Shown here one piece after another: positions 25,502 to 34,916 of a stretch of DNA of 64,000 nucleotides. The notes beneath the pieces were generated by a model. It worked only from the letters and a program-made list of their open reading frames with translations. It did not search any database and was not told the DNA's origin. Source of the stretch: Hymenobacter busanensis (GTDB lineage Bacteria > Bacteroidota > Bacteroidia > Cytophagales > Hymenobacteraceae). A program made the translations under genes and the position numbers. The number at the start of each line of letters is the position of its first letter. Within the stretch, counting starts at the first letter, position 1. The stretch covers positions 287,730-351,729 of the forward strand of contig NZ_VTWU01000006.1 in assembly GCF_008727865.1 (NCBI RefSeq). The letters run 5' to 3'.

Positions 25502-25583
25502 GCGGTGAATACGGCGCGCAGGGCTGGAACCACCAGCCCCGCGTTGCCCACCCCCAACCGCAATACCCCTCACACCCTCCGAA

Positions 25584-26816
25584 ATGACCAAAATCAAGGT
25601 AGCAAACCCCGTTGTGGAGCTGGATGGCGACGAAATGACGCGCATCATCTGGAAGTTTATCAAAGACAAACTGATTACCCCGTACCTCGACCTCGACATC
25701 AAGTACTACGACCTCGGCATCGAGTACCGCGACGAGACCAACGACCAAGTCACGATTGACGCCGCCAACGCCATCAAGCAGTACGGCGTGGGCATCAAGT
25801 GCGCCACCATTACCCCCGACGAGGAGCGCGTGAAGGAATTCAACCTGAAGCAGATGTGGAAGTCGCCGAACGGCACCATCCGCAACATCCTGGACGGCAC
25901 CGTGTTCCGCGAACCTATCGTGATGCAGAACGTGCCGCGCCTGGTGCCGAACTGGACCGCCCCGATCTGCATCGGCCGCCACGCCTTCGGCGACCAGTAC
26001 CGCGCCACCGATTTCGTGACCAAGGGCAAGGGCAAGCTCACCATCACCTTCCAGCCCGAAGACGGCGGCGAGGCGCAGTCGTTTGAGGTGTTCAACTTCA
26101 AGAGCGACGGCGTGGCCCTGGCCATGTACAACACCGACGAAAGCATCCGTGGCTTCGCGCACGCCTGCTTCAACCAGGCCCTGATGAAGGGCTGGCCACT
26201 GTACCTGTCGACGAAAAACACCATCCTGAAGAAGTACGACGGCCGCTTCAAGGACATCTTCCAGGAAATCTACGAGCAGGACTACCTGGAGAAATTCAAG
26301 GAAGCCGGCATCACCTACGAGCACCGCCTGATCGACGACATGGTGGCCTCGGCGCTGAAGTGGAACGGCAACTTCGTGTGGGCCTGCAAAAACTACGACG
26401 GCGACGTGCAGAGCGACACCGTGGCGCAGGGCTTTGGCTCCCTGGGCCTGATGACCTCGACGCTGGTGACGCCCGACGGCAAAACGATGGAAGCCGAAGC
26501 CGCCCACGGCACCGTGACGCGCCACTACCGCGACCATCAGAAGGGCAAGCCCACCTCCACCAACCCGATTGCCAGCATCTTCGCCTGGACGCGCGGCCTG
26601 GAGTTCCGCGGCATCCTCGACGGCAACCAAGAGCTCATCGACTTCTGCAAAGCCCTGGAGCAGGTGTGCATCGAAACCGTGGAAAGCGGCAAGATGACCA
26701 AAGACTTGGCCGTCTGCATCCACGGCAACAAAGTGGAGCACGGCCGCGACTACCTCTACACCGAGGAATTCCTGGAAGCCCTGGACACGAACCTGAAAGC
26801 CAAGCTCGGCAAGTAA
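25584..26816 (+). CDS. icd: NADP-dependent isocitrate dehydrogenase
   Basis: A 410-residue enzyme of the dimeric, eukaryote-like NADP-IDH type that oxidises isocitrate to 2-oxoglutarate in the citric acid cycle. Landmarks are [14 protein letters not shown] at the N-terminus, the substrate segment [22 protein letters not shown], the [11 protein letters not shown] segment with metal-binding Asp, the [11 protein letters not shown] region and [12 protein letters not shown] for cofactor binding. The length is normal for this subtype. A long hairpin terminator follows directly, so it is probably a single-gene unit. Confidence 0.97.
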   Translation: MTKIKVANPVVELDGDEMTRIIWKFIKDKLITPYLDLDIKYYDLGIEYRDETNDQVTIDAANAIKQYGVGIKCATITPDEERVKEFNLKQMWKSPNGTIRNILDGTVFREPIVMQNVPRLVPNWTAPICIGRHAFGDQYRATDFVTKGKGKLTITFQPEDGGEAQSFEVFNFKSDGVALAMYNTDESIRGFAHACFNQALMKGWPLYLSTKNTILKKYDGRFKDIFQEIYEQDYLEKFKEAGITYEHRLIDDMVASALKWNGNFVWACKNYDGDVQSDTVAQGFGSLGLMTSTLVTPDGKTMEAEAAHGTVTRHYRDHQKGKPTSTNPIASIFAWTRGLEFRGILDGNQELIDFCKALEQVCIETVESGKMTKDLAVCIHGNKVEHGRDYLYTEEFLEALDTNLKAKLGK

Positions 26817-26833
26817 GCTCGCCGCCGTTTCGG

Positions 26834-26880
26834 CAAACGCAACAAGCCCATCCGGTCCTCGGGTGGGCTTGTTGCGTTTG
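26834..26880 (+). terminator. icd terminator hairpin
   Basis: CAAACGCAACAAGCCCA (26834-26850) pairs perfectly with TGGGCTTGTTGCGTTTG (26864-26880), a 17-bp stem with a 13-bp loop, 17 bp after the icd stop. No T-run follows. The rest of 26881-27050 is the leader of the calcium-ATPase gene. Confidence 0.75.
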
Positions 26881-27050
26881 CAGCGCATCGACTGTTGCCT
26901 GGCTCACGCAGCGCATCGCCGTTTCGGGCGCAGACGCAGCGCTACTGTAGCATGCGCAAGGCGGCCCACCGCCGACTTATATTTCCGTTGCGTTTATTAC
27001 GCGCCGGAGCCGCTTCGGCCACCCGCTGCCGCCCACAACCCGCCGAGCTT

Positions 27051-29714
27051 ATGCAGATTTCCACGCCGGTAGAACAGGTGCTTCAGGAGCTGGACGTGAA
27101 CCCCGCCACCGGGCTGACGGAGCAGGAAGCCGCCGCGCGGCTCGTACAGCACGGCCCCAACAAGCTGCAGGCCCGCCAGAAGAAAACCCTGCTGCAGCTG
27201 TTTCTGGCGCAGCTCCGCGACGCCCTGATTTACGTGCTGTTTGCGGCGGTGGCCATTACCGTGTTCATGGGTGAGTACGTGGATGCGCTGATTATTCTGG
27301 GCGTTATTGTGCTGAATGCGGTGCTGGGCGTGGTGCAGGAAGTAAAGGCCGGCAATGCCATTGAGGCGCTGCAACAACTGGCTTCGCCGCGGGCGCTGGT
27401 GCGGCGCGGCGGGCAGGCCCACGAAGTGGAATCGGAAGGGCTGGTGCCGGGCGACATTGTGCTGCTCGACGCCGGGCGGCTGGTGGCAGCCGATTTGCGG
27501 CTGCTGGAGTCGGCCAACCTGCAAATCGAAGAATCGGCCCTGACCGGCGAGTCGGTGCCGACGACCAAGGACGCGCACGCCACCCTCGACGATCCGCAAA
27601 CGCCGCTCGGCGACCAGGCCAACGCGGCTTTCATGTCGACACTGGTTACCTATGGGCGGGGCACGGGCGTGGTGGTGGGCACGGGCATGAACACGCAGGT
27701 GGGCAAAATTGCGGGCTTGCTCGGCGCGCAGCCGGCCAGCAAAACGCCCCTGGAAAAGCGGCTCGACGAGCTGGGCAAAACGCTGGGCAAGGTTGCCGTC
27801 GGCATTTGCGTGGTGATGTTCGCGCTGGCCGCCCTGCGGGGCCACGATTTGGCCAGCACGTTTCTGCTGGCCGTGTCGCTGGCGGTGGCCTCCATTCCCG
27901 AAGGCCTGACGGCCATTGTGGCGGTGGTGCTGTCGGTGGGCGTCACGGCCATGGCCCGCCACCACGCCATCATCCGCAAGCTGCCTGCCGTGGAAACCCT
28001 GGGCTCGGTAGACATCGTGTGCACCGACAAAACCGGCACGCTAACGCAGAACAAGATGACCGTGACGCGCTACTATGTGCCCGGCGCGGGCGAGGCCACC
28101 GTGGAAGCCACGGGCACCACCGGCTCGAAGGACGCCCGCCGCTTGGCCGAGGCCCTGATCCTGTGCTCGGATGCCACCTACGACCACGGCGAAGGCACCG
28201 GCGACCCGACCGAAATTGCCCTGCTCGTGTTCGGCGACCAGCTGGGCCTGGACCGCCGCGCGCTGGCGGCCACCGAAAGCCGGGTGAGCGAGCGGGCCTT
28301 CGACTCGGACCGCAAGCTCATGTCGACCCTTTCCGACAACGGCGAGCTGCGCGTGTTCACCAAGGGCGCCATCGACAGCCTGCTGCCGCGCTGCACCCAC
28401 GTGCACGAACACGGCCAGGCGGTGCTCCTCACCGATGCCCGCCGCGCGCAGGTGCTGCAAGCCGCCGAAGCCATGTCGGAGCAGGCGCTGCGTACCCTGG
28501 CCGCCGCCTACAAGCCCGTCGAGGAGGTAATCGAGCCGGAAAGTATGGAGCAGGACCTGGTGTTGCTGGGCGTGGTTGGCATGATCGACCCGCCGCGGCA
28601 GGAAGCCCGCGACGCCATCGGCCGGGCAGCGGCGGCGGGCATTACCACCGTCATGATTACCGGCGACCATAAAAACACGGCCTTCGCCATTGCGCGGCAG
28701 CTGGGCATAGCCGACGCCCCCGGCCAGGCCGTGACGGGCGAAGAAATCAACGGGTTTCCCGACGCGGAATTTGCGCAGCGCGTGGCGCAGTACCGGGTGT
28801 TTGCGCGGGTGTCGCCGGAGCACAAAGTGAAGATCGTGAGGGCGTTCCAGGCCGGGGGCAACATCGTGTCGATGACCGGCGACGGCGTCAACGACGCCCC
28901 TTCGCTGAGCGCGGCCGACATTGGGGTGGCCATGGGCATAACCGGCACCGACGTGGCCCGCAACGCCGCCGACATGATTCTGACCGACGACAACTTCGCC
29001 ACCATCATTGCCGCCATCGAGCAGGGCCGCAACATCTACAACAACATCAAGAAGTCGGTTATTTTCTTGCTGGCCAGCAACATGGGCGAAGTCGTAGCCA
29101 TGGTGCTTTGCATTCTCATTGGCCTGCCGGCGCCGCTCATTGCCACGCAACTGCTCTGGATCAACCTGCTCACCGACTCGCTACCCGCCGTGGCCCTGGG
29201 CATGGACCCCGGCGACCCGGACGTGATGCAGGAGCGGCCGCGCAACCCGCAGGAAAGCTTTTTCGCGCACGGCGCGGGCTGGCAGGTGGTGCTGGGCGGC
29301 GCGCTCATCGGCCTGCTCACCATGGCGGCGTTCTGGTACGGGTACTACGAGCACGACTACAGCCCGTACGACCAAGCCATTCCAGCGGCGGCGCACGAGT
29401 ACGCCCGCACCCTGGCGTTCATGACCATCATTTGCAGCCAGCTGCTGTTCGCCCTTTCGTTCCGCAGTTCCACCAAGTCCCTCTTCCGGCTGGGCCTGCT
29501 GAGCAACAAATACCTGGTGGGTGCTGTGGCGCTGGGGCTGGGGCTGCAACTGCTGGCCCTCACCGTACCGCCGCTGCAAAAAGCCTTTAAGCTGCAGATG
29601 CTGGACGCGCGCGGCTGGCTGGTGGCCATTGCATTCGGCCTTGTTCCGCTGGCTATGAGCGAAGTATACAAGGCTATTGCCCGCGCGCGTGCCGCCAGGC
29701 AACAAGTCGGATAA
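27051..29714 (+). CDS. Cation-transporting P-type ATPase, calcium type
   Basis: An 887-residue P2-type ATPase, PMR1/SERCA-like. It has an N-terminal cation-ATPase domain, then ESALTGESVP (dephosphorylation loop), the PEGL ion-site helix (ASIPEGLTAIVAVVLS), DKTGTLTQNKM with the phosphorylated Asp, KGAIDSLL for ATP binding, the TGDHKNTAFAIA segment and GDGVNDAPSL. The C-terminal helices include QLLWINLLTDSLPA. It most likely exports Ca2+ or Mn2+, though selectivity cannot be told for certain. The ATG at 27051 is preferred over one 52 codons upstream, whose extension is basic and low in conserved pattern. Confidence 0.93.
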   Translation: MQISTPVEQVLQELDVNPATGLTEQEAAARLVQHGPNKLQARQKKTLLQLFLAQLRDALIYVLFAAVAITVFMGEYVDALIILGVIVLNAVLGVVQEVKAGNAIEALQQLASPRALVRRGGQAHEVESEGLVPGDIVLLDAGRLVAADLRLLESANLQIEESALTGESVPTTKDAHATLDDPQTPLGDQANAAFMSTLVTYGRGTGVVVGTGMNTQVGKIAGLLGAQPASKTPLEKRLDELGKTLGKVAVGICVVMFALAALRGHDLASTFLLAVSLAVASIPEGLTAIVAVVLSVGVTAMARHHAIIRKLPAVETLGSVDIVCTDKTGTLTQNKMTVTRYYVPGAGEATVEATGTTGSKDARRLAEALILCSDATYDHGEGTGDPTEIALLVFGDQLGLDRRALAATESRVSERAFDSDRKLMSTLSDNGELRVFTKGAIDSLLPRCTHVHEHGQAVLLTDARRAQVLQAAEAMSEQALRTLAAAYKPVEEVIEPESMEQDLVLLGVVGMIDPPRQEARDAIGRAAAAGITTVMITGDHKNTAFAIARQLGIADAPGQAVTGEEINGFPDAEFAQRVAQYRVFARVSPEHKVKIVRAFQAGGNIVSMTGDGVNDAPSLSAADIGVAMGITGTDVARNAADMILTDDNFATIIAAIEQGRNIYNNIKKSVIFLLASNMGEVVAMVLCILIGLPAPLIATQLLWINLLTDSLPAVALGMDPGDPDVMQERPRNPQESFFAHGAGWQVVLGGALIGLLTMAAFWYGYYEHDYSPYDQAIPAAAHEYARTLAFMTIICSQLLFALSFRSSTKSLFRLGLLSNKYLVGAVALGLGLQLLALTVPPLQKAFKLQMLDARGWLVAIAFGLVPLAMSEVYKAIARARAARQQVG

Positions 29715-29738
29715 CTCGGCGCGGCGGTGGGGCTGCAC

Positions 29739-31790
29739 CTACTTGGCAAACCCCAAAAACGGCGTGAGTTCCCCCGAATACGTGAGCGTGAGCTGGTGCA
29801 TGGCGCGGGTACAGGCCACGTAGAGCATGCTTTTATCGACCTCCGTTTTGTAGCTGCGGGCCGAGGCAAACGGCACCACCACGGCGTCGAATTCCAGGCC
29901 CTTCGCCAAGTGGGCGGTGGTGATGATAACTCCTTCCTTGAAGGTCGTGGAATCCTCGGTGAGCAAATGCACGCCCGCCGCCTGCAGCACCTGGTGCGCC
30001 TGTTCGGCTTGCCGCAGGGTTTTGCAGATGATGCCCAGGGAATGAAGGCCGGAGCCTTGAAAGTTCGTCACCAGCTGCCGAATGGCGGCCAGCTCCTCGT
30101 CGGGGCTGCCGAAGTGCACAACGCTGGGCTCCGGCCCGTGCCGCTCCAGCGGAATGATGTGAGGATTGGGCGTGATGCGCTGCGCGAAGCTTGTAATTTC
30201 GATGGTCGAGCGGTAGCTGCGGTAGAGCCGGACCACCTCGGCTTGCGGAAACACCCGCTCGATGGTTTCGGCCGAAGAGGCGCTGTAGGGGTTCACCGTC
30301 TGGCTAACGTCGCCGAGAATGGTTTTGCGGCAGTGAAACAGGCGCGACAAGACGGCATACTGCACCGGCGTGTAATCCTGCATTTCGTCCACCAGCAAGT
30401 GCTTCACGTGGTCGTAGCCGGTGAGGCCTTCCAGGCGGATGCGCAGGTAGATCAGGGCAAATACGTCGGCGTATTCCAGGTGCAGGCCGTGGTTGAGCCG
30501 GAGCAGCTCGGGCCGGCCCAGCCAGCGGTAAAAGTCGCGGTAGAGGTCCAGCACGTTGCTGAACCGGAACATGCGCGGAATGCCTTCCCCAATGGCGGCT
30601 TTTTCCCCGCCCGTAAGCTTCCGATCGGCTTTGTCGCGCACGTAGGCCCGCACGTCGTTAGCCACCTGCCCAAAGCGCTTGAGCAGCGGCACGCGGTGGT
30701 AGGCCTTGAACTTTTGCTGGATAAACACACCGGGCACCACGGTGCGGCCCACTCGCAGGTCGGCCACGCTGAAGTAGTTGTTCTCGACGTGGAGCAGGTA
30801 CTGGTTGAGCTGGCTCAGAAACTCAAACGACGACTTGAACCGGATCCGCTCGATGAACGCGGCATCGTGCTGCTCCAGCAGCGCCGATACCTGCTCGAAA
30901 AATGTCTGGAACGTGAACCGGTTGTCGAGCAAATCGGCCGCCAGCTCTTCCATGCCCATTTCGGGCAGGTGCTCCTCCCCTAGCTCCGGCAACACGTTCG
31001 AGATGTAGTCGGCGAAGACCTTGTTAGGCGAAATGATGAGGATGTCTTTGGCGGCAATCGTGTCGCGAAAACGGTAGAGCAGAAACGCAATGCGGTGCAG
31101 GGCAATGGAGGTTTTGCCCGAGCCAGCCACGCCCTGAATGACCATCACCGACGCCTCTTCGTTGCGGATAACCGCGTTCTGGTCGCGCTGAATCGTGGCG
31201 ACGATGTTCTTCATCTTATCGTCCGACGACTTGGCCAGCTCGCGCTGCAGCACGTCGTCGTGGATGTTCACGTCGCTATCGAGCATGAACTCCATCCGCC
31301 CGTCCCGAATCTTGTACTGCCGCTTGAGCTCGATGCGACCCTGAATGGGGCCCGAGGGCGTGGTGTAGGTGGCGTCGCCCAGCTCGAAGTCGTAGAACAG
31401 GGAGGAGACAGGAGCGCGCCAATCGTAAATCAGGTTTTGGCGCTGCCGCTCGTCCAGAAACGAATGCACGCCAATGTACACGGGCACGGCGGCTTGGTTG
31501 GGAGCGGCAAAATCGATGCGGCCGAAGTACGGCGACTGAATGAGCTTGAGCAGCCGGCGCTTGCGGCCCACGGCGGCTTCGCCCGTGAAGGCCATGCGGT
31601 CGATGGACTGGCCGGCGGCCACCATGTCGGCGTCGTCCATGCCCGACTGGTGCTCGTGGATGTACTGCTTTTTCTGCCGCAGCTCGTCGGAAAACTGCCG
31701 CACGGCGTCGTCGATCCGCTTGATGGCGAGGGTCAGCTTCTCCTTGATTTCTTCCAGGTATTCTCGTTCTTCTTGTTCGGTTGCGTTCAT
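29739..31790 (-). CDS. HelD-like UvrD/Rep-superfamily helicase
   Basis: A 683-residue SF1 ATPase. It has an N-terminal coiled coil (EEREYLEEIKEKLTLAIKRI), Walker A GVAGSGKTSIALHR, the helicase-II region with LLVDEMQDYTPVQYAVL, and C-terminal motifs including ITTAHLAKGLEFDAVVVP and YVACTRAMHQLTL. The coiled-coil N-terminus before the split ATPase is the HelD architecture. HelD removes or recycles stalled RNA polymerase in Gram-positive bacteria, and the role in Bacteroidota is less clear. The ATG at 31790 follows a GTG, so the start may differ by one codon. The gene ends 24 bp from the calcium-ATPase stop, convergent. Confidence 0.9.
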   Translation of the reverse strand: MNATEQEEREYLEEIKEKLTLAIKRIDDAVRQFSDELRQKKQYIHEHQSGMDDADMVAAGQSIDRMAFTGEAAVGRKRRLLKLIQSPYFGRIDFAAPNQAAVPVYIGVHSFLDERQRQNLIYDWRAPVSSLFYDFELGDATYTTPSGPIQGRIELKRQYKIRDGRMEFMLDSDVNIHDDVLQRELAKSSDDKMKNIVATIQRDQNAVIRNEEASVMVIQGVAGSGKTSIALHRIAFLLYRFRDTIAAKDILIISPNKVFADYISNVLPELGEEHLPEMGMEELAADLLDNRFTFQTFFEQVSALLEQHDAAFIERIRFKSSFEFLSQLNQYLLHVENNYFSVADLRVGRTVVPGVFIQQKFKAYHRVPLLKRFGQVANDVRAYVRDKADRKLTGGEKAAIGEGIPRMFRFSNVLDLYRDFYRWLGRPELLRLNHGLHLEYADVFALIYLRIRLEGLTGYDHVKHLLVDEMQDYTPVQYAVLSRLFHCRKTILGDVSQTVNPYSASSAETIERVFPQAEVVRLYRSYRSTIEITSFAQRITPNPHIIPLERHGPEPSVVHFGSPDEELAAIRQLVTNFQGSGLHSLGIICKTLRQAEQAHQVLQAAGVHLLTEDSTTFKEGVIITTAHLAKGLEFDAVVVPFASARSYKTEVDKSMLYVACTRAMHQLTLTYSGELTPFLGFAK

Positions 31791-32009
31791 CACCGGCAGC
31801 TCTTAGGGAAAAAGGACCGCAAAAGTGCCTGCAAATTTCGGCATGAAGAACTTCCTCCTTTTCGTCGCGCAGCGTTCGGCCGCATGCGCGTTGCGGCCTA
31901 GCAGCCGCTCAACACGTGGTGCAGCCGTTTCACGCCCGGTGCAGTGGCCCGAATACCCTTCTCCACGGGCCTTGGGCAGGAAGAAAACCAGGCCCCTACC
32001 AGGCCTGCC

Positions 32010-32738
32010 CTACTGAAAGCCCTTCAGCATTTTGTAAAACGCCTCGGCGTACGTGTCGCTGATGGGAATGATCTGGTCGGCAATCTGAATCCGGTTTTTC
32101 TCGATGTGGTCAATCTTGTCGATAGCCACCAGGAAGGACCGGTGCACGCGGGCAAAATCCTGGGCGGGCAGCAGCTCTTCCAGTTTGGCAAAATTCAGCA
32201 GCGTCATGATTTTCTCTTCCGTGGTATGAATCCGCAGGTAATCTTTCATGCCCTCCACGAAGAGAATATCCCGAATAGCCAGCTTTTGAATGCGGTGGCC
32301 CACCTTGATAAAAATATACTCCTGCTCGTTTTTGGGCTCCGGTTTTTCCTCTTTTTTCTCGGTGATATATAGGGGTTTTTGCTCCTGGTAGAGACGTAGA
32401 ACGGCTTTGTAAAACCGCTCAAATGTGAAGGGCTTCAACAGGTAGTCTTTCACCTCCAGCTCATACGCTTTCAGGGCGTACTGATCATAGGCGGTGGTCA
32501 GAATGATCGAGGGTTTGGGGTTCAGCATCGGAATGAAGCTGAGTCCGTCCAGATCCGGCAGGTTGATGTCCAGAAACAGCAGGTCGGGCTTGTTTGCCTG
32601 CAAATGCCCGGCCGCTTCCAGAGGGCTCAAGTAGCTGCCCTTTAGCTCCAGGAACGGGACTTTGCGGATGTATTCTTCCAGCATCTCCTGGGCCAGGTAC
32701 TCGTCTTCAATGATGCAGCAGCTGAGCGTTGATTTCAT
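32010..32738 (-). CDS. LytTR-family response regulator
   Basis: A 242-residue regulator with a receiver domain (about 1-115; acidic EDE near residue 11, phospho-acceptor in LFLDINLPDLDG, KPF lysine) and a LytTR DNA-binding domain (about 140-240; YIFIKVGHRIQKLAIRDILFVEGMKDYLRIHT, then ARVHRSFLVAIDKID). It overlaps the kinase gene by 32 bp, a common layout for LytS/LytTR pairs. This pair is divergent from the second ABC/peptidase set, so that set is its likeliest target. Confidence 0.94.
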   Translation of the reverse strand: MKSTLSCCIIEDEYLAQEMLEEYIRKVPFLELKGSYLSPLEAAGHLQANKPDLLFLDINLPDLDGLSFIPMLNPKPSIILTTAYDQYALKAYELEVKDYLLKPFTFERFYKAVLRLYQEQKPLYITEKKEEKPEPKNEQEYIFIKVGHRIQKLAIRDILFVEGMKDYLRIHTTEEKIMTLLNFAKLEELLPAQDFARVHRSFLVAIDKIDHIEKNRIQIADQIIPISDTYAEAFYKMLKGFQ

Positions 32739-33729
32739 GGGCTGGTACGTGAAGGCCGTGGATAGTGAGCAGGACCGTAAAGGTTTCGCCGGTGTCCTGA
32801 ATGGTTAGCGTATGCTGGCCGGGATACTGCAACGCCAGCCGTTTCCGCACGTTGGGCAGCCCGATGCCGCCGGGCTCTTCCAGCGGATGAGCCGGCTTTC
32901 GTCCGATGGGGTTCTGCACGCTGAAGTGCAGGACATCTGCTTGTACTTCAACCCTCACCTTCAGGTCGCCGGGCTCCAGGCGGGCGGGGCTGTGTTTGTA
33001 GGCGTTTTCCAGCAGGTGGATGAACAGCAGGGGGGCAATGTAGCAGGCGTCCGTTTCGCCCTCAATCTGCAGGTCCACCACCGGGCTGGGCTTGTACCGC
33101 AGCTGCTGCAAACTCACGTAGTCCTGCACGTAGTCCATTTCCCGGCTCAGCGGCACCGTGGCCGCGTTGGACTCGTAAATCATGTAGCGCATCAGCGAGG
33201 CCAGCTGCATGACGGCTTCCGGGGCTGCCGCGGCCTGCTTATACACCAGCGTGTGAATGTTGTTGAGCGTATTAAACAGGAAATGCGGGTTGATCTGGGA
33301 TTTTAAATAATGTAATTCTGCCTCTACGGCCTGCTTTTCCAGCTGTTCTTTTCGGATGGTATTGAGCACCAGATTTTCGGTAACCCGGGCCAGCCAGCTC
33401 AGGAAGATAAAGATGGCCGCCGTGACCAGGTGCATGAAGTAAATCCCAACATCGAATAGCTTTTGGTAGAACAAAAAAAACGGCACAGGCCCGCTTATAA
33501 AAATTGCCGTCAGTTTGAGCCAATAGTCTCTTCCTTTCCGCTTGCCGGCATACTGGGTTAGCAGGTAAAAGTGCAGGTAAAAAACATACAGGCAGGTTGC
33601 TATAAAGCCCGTGGCAGTGGTGCGCCAGAGGGCGTCGGAGTCACTATTGAGCTGCAAGCCGGCCACCAGGGTGAACAAGACCCAAACGCCGAGGTGAATC
33701 AGCCAGAAGATTTTTTTGACGCGCTCCAT
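32707..33729 (-). CDS. LytS/YehU-type sensor histidine kinase
   Basis: A 340-residue membrane kinase with four hydrophobic segments in the first 130 residues, then the His_kinase domain with QINPHFLFNTLNNIHTLV (phospho-acceptor His) and an HATPase-like C-terminus (HLLENAYKHS, GGIGLPNVRKRL). It lacks a recognisable extracytoplasmic sensor domain, so it probably senses a membrane-associated signal. The ATG at 33729 is preferred over one 21 codons upstream. It pairs with the LytTR regulator it overlaps. Confidence 0.92.
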   Translation of the reverse strand: MERVKKIFWLIHLGVWVLFTLVAGLQLNSDSDALWRTTATGFIATCLYVFYLHFYLLTQYAGKRKGRDYWLKLTAIFISGPVPFFLFYQKLFDVGIYFMHLVTAAIFIFLSWLARVTENLVLNTIRKEQLEKQAVEAELHYLKSQINPHFLFNTLNNIHTLVYKQAAAAPEAVMQLASLMRYMIYESNAATVPLSREMDYVQDYVSLQQLRYKPSPVVDLQIEGETDACYIAPLLFIHLLENAYKHSPARLEPGDLKVRVEVQADVLHFSVQNPIGRKPAHPLEEPGGIGLPNVRKRLALQYPGQHTLTIQDTGETFTVLLTIHGLHVPAHEINAQLLHH

Positions 33730-33989
33730 ACCACAAAGGTGGGTTTTCTGGTCGGGCCCGGCCCGCCGCCCTCGACCAGATGCTCCTTCCAATCTACGAG
33801 TGGTGGAAAGGAGCCGGCCGGCGCTTTGGCGGAAGGAAAACCGCCTTTGGCCGATTACTTCGCCGCATCAGCATAACGGGTTTCGCTTTCCGCTCGGGCA
33901 ACGAGTGCTTCGGCCTGAAATAGCGAAAGAACGCACCGAGCCCGGTGCTTTCCTCCTGTCAGCCGACGAACCGAAGCAAAACCAAACCA

Positions 33990-34916
33990 ATGGAAAAATA
34001 CCCGAGTGGCCTGACCATCCGCAACGTCTCGAAACGATATGCGAATGGCGTGCAGGCCCTGCACGATGTGTCGCTGGATATTCCACCGGGCATGTATGGG
34101 CTGCTGGGCCCCAACGGCGCCGGCAAATCGACCCTGATGCGCACCCTGGCCACGCTGCAGGAGCCGGATACCGGCCAGCTGCGGCTGGGCCACCTCGACG
34201 TGGTGCACCAGAAGGAAGCGGTGCGCCAGACGCTGGGCTACCTGCCCCAGGAGTTTGGCGTGTATCCCAAGGCCAGCGCGGAGGAGCTGCTCGACTATTT
34301 CGCCGTGCTGAAAGGCATTACCGACCGGGCGACGCGCAAAGCAGCCACCGAGGCCCTGCTCAGGCAAACCAACCTCTGGGACAAGCGCAAGCAGCAGCTG
34401 GGCGGCTACTCGGGCGGCATGAAGCAGCGCTTCGGCGTGGCCGTGGCTTTGCTGGGCACCCCGCGGCTGCTCATCGTCGACGAGCCCACGGCGGGCCTGG
34501 ACCCGGCCGAGCGGGTGCGCTTCCTGAACCTGCTCAGCGAAGTGGGCGAAACCGGCGTGGTCATCCTCTCCACCCACCTCGTGGCCGACGTGGCGGAGCT
34601 CTGCACCCGCATGGCCATCATCGACCGGGGCCGCATTCTGCTCGAGGCCCGGCCGCTGGAGGCCGTGGCCGCCCTGCACGGCCGCATCTGGCGCCGGCTG
34701 ACCGATAAACCCGCCCTGCCCGCGCTGGCGCAGCAGCACCGGATCATTTCGGCCAAGCGGCTGAGCGGGCGCACCCTGGTGCACGTGTACAGCGAAGCAC
34801 TACCCGGCCCCGGGTTTGAGCCGGTGGAGCCGGACCTGGAGGACGTGTACTTCAGCGCCCTGACGGGCTGCCTCGGAGCGGCCCGTCAGCAGCCGAAAGC
34901 GGCGGTAGGGCTATGA
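33990..34916 (+). CDS. ABC transporter ATPase, copy 2
   Basis: A 308-residue paralogue of the ATPase at 18586-19542, with the same Walker A, Q-loop, YSGGMKQR and Walker B motifs. The ATG at 33990 (MEKYPSGLTIRNVSK) is used because the upstream 15 codons look non-coding. It is 260 bp from the LytS gene, divergent. The segment 34391-34797 is identical by eye to copy 1, whereas the parts before and after it carry scattered substitutions. That points to recent gene conversion or recombination in an otherwise older duplicate. It overlaps the next gene by 4 bp (ATGA). Confidence 0.94.
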   Translation: MEKYPSGLTIRNVSKRYANGVQALHDVSLDIPPGMYGLLGPNGAGKSTLMRTLATLQEPDTGQLRLGHLDVVHQKEAVRQTLGYLPQEFGVYPKASAEELLDYFAVLKGITDRATRKAATEALLRQTNLWDKRKQQLGGYSGGMKQRFGVAVALLGTPRLLIVDEPTAGLDPAERVRFLNLLSEVGETGVVILSTHLVADVAELCTRMAIIDRGRILLEARPLEAVAALHGRIWRRLTDKPALPALAQQHRIISAKRLSGRTLVHVYSEALPGPGFEPVEPDLEDVYFSALTGCLGAARQQPKAAVGL

